From: Desulfoscipio sp. XC116
GTDB taxonomy: Bacteria; Bacillota; Desulfotomaculia; Desulfotomaculales; Desulfallaceae
Length of the DNA stretch: 64,000 bases
Assembly (NCBI RefSeq): GCF_039851975.1
Contig: NZ_CP156660.1
Location: 2,361,035-2,425,034, forward strand
Direction: 5' to 3'
The notes beneath the pieces were generated by a model, which had not been told where the DNA came from, ran no database searches, and saw nothing but the letters and a program-made list of their open reading frames with translations. Of the stretch, positions 1-9,865 are shown piece after piece. The translations under genes and the position numbers were made by a program. Every line of letters starts with the position of its first letter. Positions within the stretch are counted from its first letter, which is position 1.

Positions 1-949
1 TGGAATAACCAACGACATATTTCAGGTCCTTTTGGGCCAAAGCACCCATGGCCGCATAAGCAACACCAATTACACCCAGCACAGCCATGTAAGGGGCCCA
101 GAAGGAAGCTCCCATCGGCAGCATATACACGGCTATTTTTACCAGGCCGTAACCGCCGATTTTTTTCAGTACGCCCGCATGAATCATACTCACCGCGGTA
201 GGAGCTCCGGCATAACCGTCCGGCGACCAGGAGTGGAACGGCCACATGGAAATCAGTGAGCCGAAGCCAAACAGCATCAGCGCAAACAGCCAGATTTGGT
301 CAAATCGGGATAGCTGCTGAGCCACGATGGCCATACCTGTAAAGCTCATATCCGGTACCCCGGCCAAAGCCGTGGTTTTAACAAATAGAGCAATCACACC
401 AACCAGCAGGAATCCGCTACCGATAAGCAGGTAGATAGTCAGCTTCATACCGGCATATTCCTTGGTGACCCGCTTGGAGCTGCCCCAAATAACCACCATG
501 ATGTAAATGGGGATAACCACCACTTCATAGAACAGCAGGAATATAAACAGATCGTGAGCGATAAACGTGCCCATAACACCGGTAATCAACAACAACAGCA
601 GTATAAAAAACTCTCTGGGCCGGTTATTGATATTCCAGGATGCAAATATCGCTGAGAAACCAATCAAGTTGGTCAGCAACAGCATGGGCAAGCTGATACC
701 GTCCACGGCCAGGTAAAAGGTAACGCCCAAATCTTTAATCCACGGAATGTCGTGCCCGAAAACAAACTGCAGCCCGCCAATATCCTGATTATAAGTAAAG
801 TAAGCATACAAGCTCAGGGCCAGAGATACAAATGTACCCATAGCGGATATACATTTAATCAGCAGGTTTTCTTCCTTTGGAATAAACACCAGGATTAAAG
901 AGGCTGCCAGCGGTGCCAGCAAAGTGGCTAACAGGATCGGAAAATCCAT
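1..949 (-). CDS. nuoM: NADH-quinone oxidoreductase subunit M (partial)
   Basis: Membrane proton-pumping subunit of complex I, homologous to Mrp antiporters. The visible 316 residues (N-terminal part, starting MDFPILLATLLAPLAAS) contain many hydrophobic helices and the conserved stretch with FLLFYEVVVIPIYIMV and PFHSWSPDGYAGAPTAVSMIHAG, typical of NuoM. The 3' end runs off the left edge of the window. Its ATG shares one base with the nuoL stop (TAATG), so the two are translationally coupled. A nuoN gene would be expected beyond the edge but cannot be seen. Confidence 0.95.
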   Translation of the reverse strand, partial: MDFPILLATLLAPLAASLILVFIPKEENLLIKCISAMGTFVSLALSLYAYFTYNQDIGGLQFVFGHDIPWIKDLGVTFYLAVDGISLPMLLLTNLIGFSAIFASWNINNRPREFFILLLLLITGVMGTFIAHDLFIFLLFYEVVVIPIYIMVVIWGSSKRVTKEYAGMKLTIYLLIGSGFLLVGVIALFVKTTALAGVPDMSFTGMAIVAQQLSRFDQIWLFALMLFGFGSLISMWPFHSWSPDGYAGAPTAVSMIHAGVLKKIGGYGLVKIAVYMLPMGASFWAPYMAVLGVIGVAYAAMGALAQKDLKYVVGYS

Positions 950-2883
950 TATTTCACACCTCCCAGTACCAGGCTGGCGGCGGACGGACCGGTAAAGGCC
1001 ATTAATGCAGCCACAGCCAATACGCCAAGGAAGAAAATTAACGCATAGTTCTGCATCCGACCGGACTGGAATACGCGCAAACCATCTCCGGACAGCTTGC
1101 CAAAGGCACCAATGCCGTTAACAATATTGTCCACCACATAAATATCGAACAGGTAAAACAGCCTGGCGGTACCATCCACCAGCGCGTGGTTAAACCAGAG
1201 GTACAGCTCGTCAATATAGTATTTATTCCAAAGCATCCGGTAAATAGGACCGAACCATTTAGCCATAGCCTTGGCCCGTTTCTTTTCAACGTCTCTCAAA
1301 TACAATGTATAGGCCAGATAGATACCGCTGCAAGCCAGTACTATCGATAAAAGCATGGCGCCATAATTAGCCGAGGCATGATGCGGATGTCCAAAGTAAA
1401 TCCACTCGGCCCACACGTTGTTCCAGGGAGTACCCAGCCAACCGCCGCCTATAGCGCCAATAGCGAGGACTATGAGAGGTACGGTCATATTCCACGGGGA
1501 CTCTTTGGGATGATTTGCGGGGTTCTCCTTGCCAAAGAAAGCCAGAAAAATCATCCGCCACATATAAAATGCAGTTAAAAACGCGGTAAACGCCGCCATG
1601 GCAAACAGCACATAGTGCCCCTCAGCCAATGTAGCGACTAAAATTTCATCCTTACTCCAAAAACCCGAAAAGGGTGGTATTCCGGCGATAGCCAGACCGC
1701 CAATTACAAACGTCCAGGCAGTGATGGGCATTTTCTTAACCAGTCCGCCCATATCCCACACATCGGCCTTGTGGTGCAGGGCAACCAGCACACTACCGGC
1801 GCCGAGGAACATTAAAGCCTTGAAGAAAGCATGCGTCCACATGTGAAACATACCGGCGGTCAGACTGCCCACCCCCAGAGCCAGCATCATATAGCCCAGC
1901 TGGCTGACGGTGGAATACGCGAGTATCTTCTTAATCTCTCGCTGCGTTATAGCAATGGTCGCGGCAAACAGCGCGGTAAAGGCACCGGTGACCGCCACCA
2001 ACTGCATGGCCGACTCCACCTCATGAAACAGGAACATGGTGCGCCCAACCAAATATACACCGGCCACGACCATGGTGGCAGCGTGGATCAGTGCACTGAC
2101 CGGAGTGGGGCCTTCCATGGCATCCGGCAGCCACACGTGCAACGGAAACTGACCGGATTTGGCGATCGGTCCCATAAACACCAGCACGGCCATCAGCGTT
2201 AGCATACCAAAGGTTGTGTACTCCTCAAAGTGAGCAATTCTGTCGCCCAGTTCAGTCAAGTTCAGCGTGCCAAACACTATTTGCAATGCCAGCAGGCCCA
2301 ACAACAGACCAAAATCAGCTATCCGGCAGGTGACAAAGGCTTTTTTGGCCGCCTCTCGGGCTGATATCTTATGCGTATACCACCCGATCAACAGATAGGA
2401 ACAAAGCCCCACCAACTCCCAGGCAATAAACATTTGCAGCAGATTACTGGAAATGACCAATAAAAGCATGGAAGCGCCGAACAGTGACAGGTACGAAAAG
2501 AATACTGAGTAACCATCTTCCCCTTTCATATAGCCGGTAGAGTATAAAAATATAAATGTAGATATAAACGAAACCATGACCATCATCATGGCCGATACAG
2601 GGTCCAGCTGTACCCCCACGTCTATTTGTAATGCAGGCATATCAGACAGTCCCAGGGAAAACCAGTGCGCAGCGTAAACCAGCGGTTTTTCCGCATACTC
2701 ATGATTGGTAAAAATCCCGTACGCCGCCAGAATGGCAATGACACAGGCAGAGGCCATTGATCCCACCGCCACGATGGCACTTAGCTTTTGCCATGGCCGG
2801 ATGAGGAATACTATTGCCACAAAGGCAAGGGCGGGAAGGAGCGGCACCAACCATGCATGCTGCATTGCATATTCAACAAGCAT
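949..2883 (-). CDS. nuoL: NADH-quinone oxidoreductase subunit L
   Basis: Largest antiporter-like membrane subunit of complex I, 644 residues, close to the usual length. The conserved core is present (GWELVGLCSYLLIGW-like segment, HVWLPDAMEGPTPVSALIHA, and the lysine/histidine-bearing helices SGQFPLHVW and LGYMMLALG), followed by a C-terminal amphipathic stretch and last helix. The ATG at 2883 follows an AGGTAGG ribosome binding site. It sits between nuoK and nuoM in the operon and would couple quinone reduction to ion translocation. Confidence 0.96.
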   Translation of the reverse strand: MLVEYAMQHAWLVPLLPALAFVAIVFLIRPWQKLSAIVAVGSMASACVIAILAAYGIFTNHEYAEKPLVYAAHWFSLGLSDMPALQIDVGVQLDPVSAMMMVMVSFISTFIFLYSTGYMKGEDGYSVFFSYLSLFGASMLLLVISSNLLQMFIAWELVGLCSYLLIGWYTHKISAREAAKKAFVTCRIADFGLLLGLLALQIVFGTLNLTELGDRIAHFEEYTTFGMLTLMAVLVFMGPIAKSGQFPLHVWLPDAMEGPTPVSALIHAATMVVAGVYLVGRTMFLFHEVESAMQLVAVTGAFTALFAATIAITQREIKKILAYSTVSQLGYMMLALGVGSLTAGMFHMWTHAFFKALMFLGAGSVLVALHHKADVWDMGGLVKKMPITAWTFVIGGLAIAGIPPFSGFWSKDEILVATLAEGHYVLFAMAAFTAFLTAFYMWRMIFLAFFGKENPANHPKESPWNMTVPLIVLAIGAIGGGWLGTPWNNVWAEWIYFGHPHHASANYGAMLLSIVLACSGIYLAYTLYLRDVEKKRAKAMAKWFGPIYRMLWNKYYIDELYLWFNHALVDGTARLFYLFDIYVVDNIVNGIGAFGKLSGDGLRVFQSGRMQNYALIFFLGVLAVAALMAFTGPSAASLVLGGVK

Positions 2884-2916
2884 TATTTAAAAGCACCTAC
2901 CTTCACTATTGAAATC

Positions 2917-3231
2917 CTACCATTTCAGCCAGTCGAAATCGTCAAGATTTACAGACAGCCTATTGCGGTAGATGGCTATGATAATGGCCAATCCTATCCC
3001 CACTTCGGCGGCGGCCACGGTAATGACAAAAATAGAGAATATCTGCCCGACGAAGTCGGCCGGTGTAATATATTTACTGAAGGCCACCAGGTTGATATTT
3101 ACTGCATTGAGCATCAGTTCAATACAGATCAGAACGGCCACGGCGTTTCTTTTGGTCAGTACTCCGAATAGGCCGATACTAAAGAGAAGAGCTGAAAGCA
3201 CCACATAATGCGTCAGACTAATCGCCAACAT
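2917..3231 (-). CDS. nuoK: NADH-quinone oxidoreductase subunit K
   Basis: Small three-helix membrane subunit of complex I, 104 residues. The conserved GVLTKRNAVAVLICIELMLNAVNINLVAFS segment carries the two membrane glutamates (IELM and, in the third helix, AAAEVGIGLAI) implicated in proton movement in this family. The start overlaps the end of nuoJ by 14 bases, indicating co-translation. Confidence 0.96.
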   Translation of the reverse strand: MLAISLTHYVVLSALLFSIGLFGVLTKRNAVAVLICIELMLNAVNINLVAFSKYITPADFVGQIFSIFVITVAAAEVGIGLAIIIAIYRNRLSVNLDDFDWLKW

Positions 3232-3748
3232 TGGCCTTCACCTCCTCATCCCTGGCAATAACAATGGCACCAATTAAAGCTACCAGCAACAGCAGCGCGG
3301 CTACTTCAAAAGGAATCACGTATTTGCTCAGCAGAAGTTCCCCGATTGCCTGAACAGTGTTAGCCGGAACTTCTCCCGCCGCAACCAAATCGGTCCAGGC
3401 AGTGCGGCCGGCAAATACAGCACACATGGCCACAACCAAAGCCACCAGACCGGCCCCGGCGAATATTTGTTTATTGAACAAGTTTGTAGCTTTCATGTCA
3501 GTTCGCTGAATCAACATGATAGCAAAAACCACCATGATACACACCGCTCCGGCATATACCATTACCTGTACTGCCGCGATAAAGTCGGCATCAAGCAATA
3601 AAAACAGTCCGCCCATGGCAATAAAAGTTACAGCCAGGAATAAAACGGAATGCACGATGTTGCGCATGAACACCACCATAGTGGCCGCACCCAGGATGGT
3701 AACCGCCAGACCGTAAAATGCTATTACAGAGAAAAAACTGGTCTCCAT
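3218..3748 (-). CDS. nuoJ: NADH-quinone oxidoreductase subunit J
   Basis: Membrane subunit of complex I, 176 residues with five predicted helices. The third helix has the family sequence FIAAVQVMVYAGAVCIMVVF with the conserved MVYAGA motif. It ends inside the start of nuoK and begins 3 bases after the nuoI stop, so it is part of the same polycistronic unit. No unusual feature was seen. Confidence 0.95.
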   Translation of the reverse strand: METSFFSVIAFYGLAVTILGAATMVVFMRNIVHSVLFLAVTFIAMGGLFLLLDADFIAAVQVMVYAGAVCIMVVFAIMLIQRTDMKATNLFNKQIFAGAGLVALVVAMCAVFAGRTAWTDLVAAGEVPANTVQAIGELLLSKYVIPFEVAALLLLVALIGAIVIARDEEVKANVGD

Positions 3749-3751
3749 TTG

Positions 3752-4276
3752 TTACTGACCCTCCTTAGCGGAAGCTTTAGCGGCAGCAGCCTCGGAATCG
3801 GCATTGGCAACGGCTTCAGCTTTCGCCTTGGCTTTTGCTCCGGAAGCCTTACCAACCGCTGCAGGAGTCTCCCCGCTGAGTTCTTCGCTAGATTCCGGAG
3901 CCGGACGGTCCACCAGAGTAAGGCGGACCCAGTCACGCCGGTACTGGTTCATATCAATAATATTACTGAACTTAAGGGCGTTTTTGTTGCACGACTCCAC
4001 GCACATCCCGCAAAAAAGACAGTATTCTATACGCATAACATATTTCGTCAGGTATTGTTTATTATTGACCTTTTCCTTCTCAATTTGGATCACCTTGTTG
4101 GGACAGGCGTTGGCACACAGTCCACAGGCTATGCACTTGTCAACATCCAGTTGAAACCGGCCGTGGTAGCGCGGAAACATTTCCAGTTTTTCATCCGGGT
4201 ATTGCACCGTATATTTCTTGCCCAGCATTCTCCTCCAGGTTATCTGCAGGCCTTTCAACAATCCTTGTCCGAACAT
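3752..4276 (-). CDS. nuoI: NADH-quinone oxidoreductase subunit I, 2x[4Fe-4S]
   Basis: Peripheral-arm iron-sulfur subunit that passes electrons to NuoB. Two classical 4Fe-4S motifs are visible: Cys48-x2-51-x2-54-x3-58 (CIACGLCANACP) and Cys86-x2-89-x2-92-x3-96 (CLFCGMCVESC). After about residue 125 there is an extra roughly 45-residue tail rich in Ala, Lys and Glu that is not part of the ferredoxin fold. In a complex I lacking NuoEFG this subunit lies near the likely electron entry point, so the tail may help dock a donor; that is inference. Confidence 0.95.
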   Translation of the reverse strand: MFGQGLLKGLQITWRRMLGKKYTVQYPDEKLEMFPRYHGRFQLDVDKCIACGLCANACPNKVIQIEKEKVNNKQYLTKYVMRIEYCLFCGMCVESCNKNALKFSNIIDMNQYRRDWVRLTLVDRPAPESSEELSGETPAAVGKASGAKAKAKAEAVANADSEAAAAKASAKEGQ

Positions 4277-4280
4277 TTAA

Positions 4281-5333
4281 TCACCACCCTATCGCCCGGT
4301 AGATATACATGCCTGCACCGGTCACAAAAATGTTGGCTAGGGTGAGAGGCACAAGTACCTTCCAGCCGAAGCCTAACAAATGGTCAATCCGGATCCGCGG
4401 GTAGGTCCAGCGAACCCACATGAATATAAATATCATCACATACATCTTTAGGAAAAACCACAGCCAGGACGGTATGAAATCCAGCCCAAAGGGGGCCAAC
4501 CAGCCGCCCAGGAACATCACCGTGCACATTGCCGATATTACCATCAAGCTAACATACTCGGACAGAGAAAATAAATTCCAAGCCAAACCACTATATTCAG
4601 TGAACGGGCCAGCTATAATCTCAGACTCACCTTCCACCAGACAGAAGGGCGTCCGGTTGGTCTCGGCTATACCGGCGATAAAGAACACAAGAAAAGCGAT
4701 GGGCTGTGTGAACATAAACCAAACATTCTTTTGCGCATTGACAATTTCATTCATATTCAGAGTACCTGTAATCATAATCACGCCCAGCAAGGACAGCGCT
4801 AATGGCAATTCATAACTAACCATTTGAGCCACAGCGCGCATGCCTCCGATTAGAGAATACTTGTTGTCGGACGACCAGCCCGCGCCCCACAAAATGATTG
4901 TGGTCAGAGAGGCCACGGCCAACAGGTAAAAAACGCCGATATTCATATTGATGGCCACCATATCCCTGCCGAAGGGAAGCACCGCGTAAATCAAAAATGG
5001 CGGAACAAATATAAGCATCGGCATCAGCAGGTACACCACACGATCAATATCCTTGGGTAAAAAAATTTCTTTGCTCAAAGCCTTTAGCATGTCCGCAAAA
5101 GGCTGTAAAAGTCCCTGGGGGCCTACGCGGTTCGGTCCGAGACGGGACTGTATTATCCCGGCTACCCGGCGCTCCATGTAAACCAGCCACAAACTGTTTA
5201 ACAAAATAAACAACAGAATGGCTACAAGTTTTACTATCATTAAGGTGATATCATTCAATAACAAGGGTGCCCCGGCAGCGTCAAGGACCGATCGCAACCA
5301 GCCGGCTATATTTGTAAAAATATTTTCACCCAT
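4281..5333 (-). CDS. nuoH: NADH-quinone oxidoreductase subunit H
   Basis: Membrane subunit that forms part of the quinone chamber, 350 residues, eight helices. Conserved loops are seen: MERRVAGIIQSRLGPNRVGP, the acidic loop with AETNRTPFCLVEGESEI, and WVRWTYPRIRIDHLLGFGWK near the C-terminus. The gene lies 26 bases downstream of nuoD and 4 bases ahead of nuoI. Length and motifs match canonical NuoH. Confidence 0.96.
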   Translation of the reverse strand: MGENIFTNIAGWLRSVLDAAGAPLLLNDITLMIVKLVAILLFILLNSLWLVYMERRVAGIIQSRLGPNRVGPQGLLQPFADMLKALSKEIFLPKDIDRVVYLLMPMLIFVPPFLIYAVLPFGRDMVAINMNIGVFYLLAVASLTTIILWGAGWSSDNKYSLIGGMRAVAQMVSYELPLALSLLGVIMITGTLNMNEIVNAQKNVWFMFTQPIAFLVFFIAGIAETNRTPFCLVEGESEIIAGPFTEYSGLAWNLFSLSEYVSLMVISAMCTVMFLGGWLAPFGLDFIPSWLWFFLKMYVMIFIFMWVRWTYPRIRIDHLLGFGWKVLVPLTLANIFVTGAGMYIYRAIGW

Positions 5334-5359
5334 ACCTCTTCTCCCCTACTTTGTTTTCG

Positions 5360-6454
5360 CTAACAGTCCACTTCACCCACTACGACATCAATACTGGCAA
5401 AAATGGCAATCACGTCGGCGAGCAACCACCCCTCACACAGCTTTTCCAGATATCCCAGGTTGATGAAGGACGGGCGGCGGAAATGAACCCGGTAGGGCTT
5501 GGGACTACCGTCACTGACCACGTAAGCCCCGTATATACCCTTGGAACTCTCGATTTCGGCATAGGCATCACCCACAGGTGGCTTGATTACCTTGGGAACC
5601 TTGGCCCGAATTAGCCCTTCGGGGATTTGTTCCAGCGCCTGTTCGATAATCCTCTTGCTCTGGCGCATTTCTTCAATCCTGATCCAGAAACGGTCGAAAC
5701 AGTCACCGTCTTTGCCCAGAGGAATATCAAAGTCAAAACGGTCATAAACGCTGTAAGGCCGTACTTTGCGCAGATCGTAATTGACACCGCTACCCCTTAA
5801 AGTAGGCCCGCTCAGGCTGTAGTTGATACCTGTCTCGGGAGTGATAATCCCTACATGCTTGGTCCGGGTTTGAAATATCTCGTTTCCCGTAATCAGCCCG
5901 TCGTACTCGTCACACATGCCCGGCAATTCGTCCAGGAATTTTTTAGCGGCCGAATAGAATTCCTCCGGAAAATCGGCTGCCACACCGCCAATACGGAAAT
6001 AGCTGAAGGTCAAACGTGATCCGGATACCATTTCCAATAAATCCAAAATATATTCTCTGTCCCGGAAGGTATACGTGAATGCCGTTAACGCTCCAATGTC
6101 GGCGCCCATGGCACCGACGGCAATCATATGGCTGGCAATCCTGGAGAGTTCTCCCACAATGACCCTGATATACTCAGCTCTTTCCGGAACCTCTATGCCC
6201 ATCAACTTTTCAACCGCCTGCACATAGCCCCAGTTCATCAGCATGCTGGCCACATAGTCCATCCTGTCTGTATAAGGAATGACCTGCGTATAAGTCCTGG
6301 CTTCGGCCAGCTTCTCAACGCCCCGATGCAGATAGCCTGGCACGGCGGTAGCCTTGACCACTGTCTCCCCATCCAGCTCTAAAATGATGCGAAACACGCC
6401 GTGAGTACTGGGGTGCTGGGGGCCGAGGTTCAGGGTATAAGTTTGAGTTTTCAT
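5360..6454 (-). CDS. nuoD: NADH-quinone oxidoreductase subunit D (49 kDa-type)
   Basis: Quinone-site subunit of the peripheral arm, related to the large subunit of NiFe hydrogenases. The 364-residue product starts with [23 protein letters not shown] and has the [11 protein letters not shown] segment and [11 protein letters not shown]. The C-terminus ends [17 protein letters not shown], keeping one terminal cysteine but not a full nickel-binding pair, as expected for complex I rather than hydrogenase. NuoC is a separate gene upstream. Confidence 0.96.
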   Translation of the reverse strand: MKTQTYTLNLGPQHPSTHGVFRIILELDGETVVKATAVPGYLHRGVEKLAEARTYTQVIPYTDRMDYVASMLMNWGYVQAVEKLMGIEVPERAEYIRVIVGELSRIASHMIAVGAMGADIGALTAFTYTFRDREYILDLLEMVSGSRLTFSYFRIGGVAADFPEEFYSAAKKFLDELPGMCDEYDGLITGNEIFQTRTKHVGIITPETGINYSLSGPTLRGSGVNYDLRKVRPYSVYDRFDFDIPLGKDGDCFDRFWIRIEEMRQSKRIIEQALEQIPEGLIRAKVPKVIKPPVGDAYAEIESSKGIYGAYVVSDGSPKPYRVHFRRPSFINLGYLEKLCEGWLLADVIAIFASIDVVVGEVDC

Positions 6455-6489
6455 TTACCACAACACCTCTAATCCCATAAGTCGCAATT

Positions 6490-6951
6490 TTACGTTTCCC
6501 TGCCGCCTTCCCACTGAAAATCCTTACGCAGCGGGTGCCCTTCAAAATATTCATCCAGCAAAATGCGGGTGGGGTGACCGGGATAGCCTGTAAAGACAAT
6601 ACCCATCAGGTCGTAAACCTCGCGTTCCTGCCAGTTGGCCCCCATCCAAAGAGGACAAAGGGATGACACCTCCGGTTTTTTCTTATCCTCAATTATAACT
6701 TTAACCATCAGGGTATACCCTTGAGTTAGGGAAGCCAAATTATAGACCATCTCATAACGATCCTGGTAATCCACACCAGTCAGGTTGGTCAGAAAGTCCA
6801 TAGCATAGTCGGGATTTTCTTTAATTTCTGTCATGAACGGGGTCAAATCAGCCAAAGGAACGATGACATCCTGGCTTTCCAGGACCTCCAAGCCGGGAAA
6901 CTTGCTTTTTAATGCCTTCAACTGTTCGGCGGGTAGTTTATAATCAGCCAC
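6490..6951 (-). CDS. nuoC: NADH-quinone oxidoreductase subunit C (30 kDa-type)
   Basis: Peripheral-arm subunit, 153 residues. The family signature is present near the C-terminus: [21 protein letters not shown] followed by RILL and GHPLRKDF. It overlaps the nuoB stop region by 8 bases, and nuoD follows after 35 bases. It is somewhat shorter than many NuoC proteins but carries the full core. Confidence 0.95.
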   Translation of the reverse strand: MADYKLPAEQLKALKSKFPGLEVLESQDVIVPLADLTPFMTEIKENPDYAMDFLTNLTGVDYQDRYEMVYNLASLTQGYTLMVKVIIEDKKKPEVSSLCPLWMGANWQEREVYDLMGIVFTGYPGHPTRILLDEYFEGHPLRKDFQWEGGRET

Positions 6952-7483
6952 GGACCTGGCTCACCACCTTCGGAGTCAGGATTTTCTGTTTAATCATTAA
7001 CCAGGCTTCAAGCACAGCCTCGGGTCTGGGCGGGCAACCGGGAACATATACGTCCACCGGGATCAGCTTATCCACGCCGGGTACCACATGGTATGAATCC
7101 ACAAAGGGCCCTCCGGAAATAGCACAACTGCCCACAGCCATAACCCACTTAGGCTCCGCCATCTGCTCGTAAAGCCTGATCACGAATGGCGCGGCCTTGC
7201 GGGTTACGGTACCGCACACCACCATAACATCTGCATGGCGCGCGCTTCCCCATATGGCTTCGTAACCAAAACGGGACTGGTCAAAACGGGGCATGTTGGC
7301 CCCCATCAGGCTCTCAAAGGCACAGCAGGCCAAGCCGAAACCCAAAGGCCAGAGGGAATGGGCGCGGCCAATATTCAGAAGTTTTTCCAGCGGAGCAATA
7401 TAAACAAGACGCTTGACCTGATCAATAACCACCGGATTGTTGGTCATTTCCTCCACCGGGTGGGTATCTTTTGTTACTTCCAT
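6944..7483 (-). CDS. nuoB: NADH-quinone oxidoreductase subunit B (PSST-type)
   Basis: Carries the terminal N2 cluster that reduces quinone. From the ATG at 7483 the protein has 179 residues with cluster ligands Cys53-Cys54 (GLACCAFE), Cys120 (VGSCAISGG) and Cys150 (PGCPPRPE). This start was chosen over a longer reading to 7546 because an AAGGAAGGAG ribosome binding site lies 7 bases before it. The end of nuoA overlaps the start by 10 bases. Confidence 0.95.
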   Translation of the reverse strand: MEVTKDTHPVEEMTNNPVVIDQVKRLVYIAPLEKLLNIGRAHSLWPLGFGLACCAFESLMGANMPRFDQSRFGYEAIWGSARHADVMVVCGTVTRKAAPFVIRLYEQMAEPKWVMAVGSCAISGGPFVDSYHVVPGVDKLIPVDVYVPGCPPRPEAVLEAWLMIKQKILTPKVVSQVRG

Positions 7484-7827
7484 TCTAATGCTCCTTCCTT
7501 CCAGGCATACCACAAGCCCACAATTAATATAAAGATAAAGATACACATTTCAAGGAACGTAAAAAATTGCATTTTATTGAAGCTTACGGCCCAAGGAAAA
7601 AGGTAAATTGTTTCAACGTCAAATATTACAAATAACAAGGCATACAAGAAATAACTGGTTTTAAATTGGATCCAGGTTGGGCCAATGGTGTCCATACCGC
7701 ACTCATACGGCATACACTTCTGGACGGAACTACGGCGCGGGTGAATCAAAAAACTGGTAATAATACCCCCTACTCCAAATGCTACGCCAACAACCAAAAA
7801 GATAAATACAGCACCCCAGTCAGACAT
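7474..7827 (-). CDS. nuoA: NADH-quinone oxidoreductase subunit A
   Basis: First gene of the complex I operon; small three-helix membrane subunit of 117 residues. The conserved [12 protein letters not shown] loop and the [16 protein letters not shown] segment identify it. The ATG at 7827 follows an AGAAAGGGGGGAG ribosome binding site; an in-frame reading to 7893 has no such signal. The promoter must lie between 7828 and about 8100, but I could not place it with confidence. Confidence 0.95.
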   Translation of the reverse strand: MSDWGAVFIFLVVGVAFGVGGIITSFLIHPRRSSVQKCMPYECGMDTIGPTWIQFKTSYFLYALLFVIFDVETIYLFPWAVSFNKMQFFTFLEMCIFIFILIVGLWYAWKEGALEWK

Positions 7828-8838
7828 TTTTCTCCCCCCTTTCTTGATAAATTTCAACCCCAAAAAAAGGTTGGCTATAGAACTGGTGCGCAAACGAAAA
7901 AATAACTACAAATTTCATAACTATCTGCGCATTAATAAAAAAGTTAATCAGGCAAGAAATTAATCAGAAGATTTCTGATATTTTTTCATAATATGTCGTA
8001 CATCTGACGGAAATGTTGCGATGTATTGGTTAATATTTTTTAAAGGTCATATTCATTGTTAAATTTTTAACTATCTTTAATTAATTGTTTAACGAGAACA
8101 AAATCACGCTTGCGCACCGGGGCATGGACCGACCCTTGTGCAGATCAAAGCCATATTCGGGGTATAATAAATGGCAAATATAAATGGCAAATATGCATCA
8201 ATTTATCCTTGGTTATCTTGGTTATTTTAGCCACCATTGATGCTGCAGCAATCAAGGGGTAAAGTCTGTTCCCACCTACTATCTTATTTTAATCCCGGTT
8301 GGTATCAGGCAGAGTAAAACACCAGTCCACCAGAACAAGATCAGGTTGTATGTTTAAACCTTTTACAGCTCGCAACATAATACAAGATGGTAGAATGATG
8401 TATATTGTATAACTCTATTTCGCTCACAGCAACCGTACCTGCCACCCAAGCAAGTGCAGTTCTAATGCCGGCATCAAACATGGAAACATGGCACACTTGG
8501 CAGGGGATTAACTTATTAGACGAATGCATCTAAATTCCCCAAAGCAAATAACTCGGACAGTACTGCAGTATATTTTCATTTTTGCCGAACGCTTACATAA
8601 TGCCTGTACAGCGTTTGCACAGCGAAACGCTTATCCACTTATCCAGTGCCACAACCTGCAGCAATTCACCGGCAAAACCACAGTTTCGGGCAGCCGATTC
8701 TTTAATTTAGGGCACGGTTAAAGAAATCATATTCATGCTACCACTCCGACAGAAAAGCTAAGCTTATATTTTTTTTCGAGATTGAGCTTAAAATCCCTGC
8801 CTTAATAAAATATTTTTATTATTTTTATGGTTTTTCAA
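7828..8838. other. 1 kb intergenic region without a convincing gene
   Basis: AT-rich spacer between the nuo operon and rbgA. Short open frames exist on both strands (8341-8529 minus, 8524-8721 plus), but they have no ribosome binding site and no recognisable family. A direct repeat of TAAATGGCAAATA occurs twice in tandem near 8169-8196. A short stem ATCAGAA/TTCTGAT followed by T residues lies near 7963-7990. The nuo promoter region is included here. Confidence 0.5.
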
Positions 8839-9687
8839 TTAGCGCACAGGTAATTCAAGGCTATACTTCCCTAATTTACCTTCACGAAACTCCTTAATAA
8901 TAAATACAGCTGTTTTATACCCGTCTATTCTACCGCCAGATAGGTAAAATCCCCTGTAGACACCGATTCTTTCAATAACCTCCCAGACATTCTCCGACAA
9001 ATCGTTTAATTTATAACGTTTGGCCAGGGCACCGGGCGCGTTGCTCAGCAACCATTGCACCAATTTAATGCAAATTTCCTCAGGATTGTATATCTGTTCT
9101 TTAATGGCCCCGGTAACCGCCAATTTGTAGGCCGTTTCGGAGTCCTCAAATTTCGGCCAAAGAATGCCGGGCGTATCCAGGAGTTCCAACTTTCCTCCCA
9201 GCTTAATCCACTGTTCACCCCTTGTCACACCGGGGCGATTGCCTGTACGGGCCGCTTTCTTACCGGCCAGCCTATTAATCAGCATGGACTTACCTACATT
9301 GGGCACGCCCACAACCATGCAGCGGGCTAACCGGGCAAGCCGTCCCCTGGACATATATTTTTTCACGGCCGGGCGGGCCAGTTGTTCGGTTAAAGCAACC
9401 ATTTTTTTAATACCCGCACCGTGATGAGCATCCACAGCCACCGCTAAGGATCCATCATTAGTGAAATAATCCAGCCAAGCTGCCGTGGCATCCAAATCAG
9501 CAAGATCTGACTTATTCAATACCATCAGCCTGGGCTTATTTTTTAAAATGTCATTTATATCGGGATTTCTGCTGCTGGCCGGTATGCGGGCATCCAGCAA
9601 TTCAATGACCACATCCACCATTTGCAGGTTCTGCTGAACCTGTCTGCGAGCCTTGGCCATATGACCGGGGTACCACTGAATATCCAT
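8839..9687 (-). CDS. rbgA: ribosome biogenesis GTPase RbgA/YlqF
   Basis: Circularly permuted GTPase needed for late assembly of the 50S subunit. The order of motifs is permuted as expected: G4 NKSDLAD first, then G1 GVPNVGKS, then G3 DTPGI. The N-terminus MDIQWYPGHMAKARRQ is the family hallmark, so the start is placed at the ATG at 9687, giving 282 residues, the same length as the Bacillus protein. It closes the rplS-lepB-rbgA group; the rnhB often found next to it is not present. Confidence 0.93.
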   Translation of the reverse strand: MDIQWYPGHMAKARRQVQQNLQMVDVVIELLDARIPASSRNPDINDILKNKPRLMVLNKSDLADLDATAAWLDYFTNDGSLAVAVDAHHGAGIKKMVALTEQLARPAVKKYMSRGRLARLARCMVVGVPNVGKSMLINRLAGKKAARTGNRPGVTRGEQWIKLGGKLELLDTPGILWPKFEDSETAYKLAVTGAIKEQIYNPEEICIKLVQWLLSNAPGALAKRYKLNDLSENVWEVIERIGVYRGFYLSGGRIDGYKTAVFIIKEFREGKLGKYSLELPVR

Positions 9688-9865
9688 TTCTTCACTAATC
9701 CTTTTATTACCTAGCTTATTCCTTCCAGCCACACTTATGCACGGTTGCAAGGTCACGGGTGCAGCGAGGCGACAGAGTCTCCGGTAAAAGATTAAGTTAT
9801 TAATCTAAAGAGCTGCTAATTGCGATTTGCCGGATATAAACGCATGATGAAAATGGAACTGTTTG

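Noticed and set aside
8341-8721. Two short frames in the nuo-rbgA spacer
   Set aside because: No ribosome binding site and no similarity to a family I know; treated as chance.
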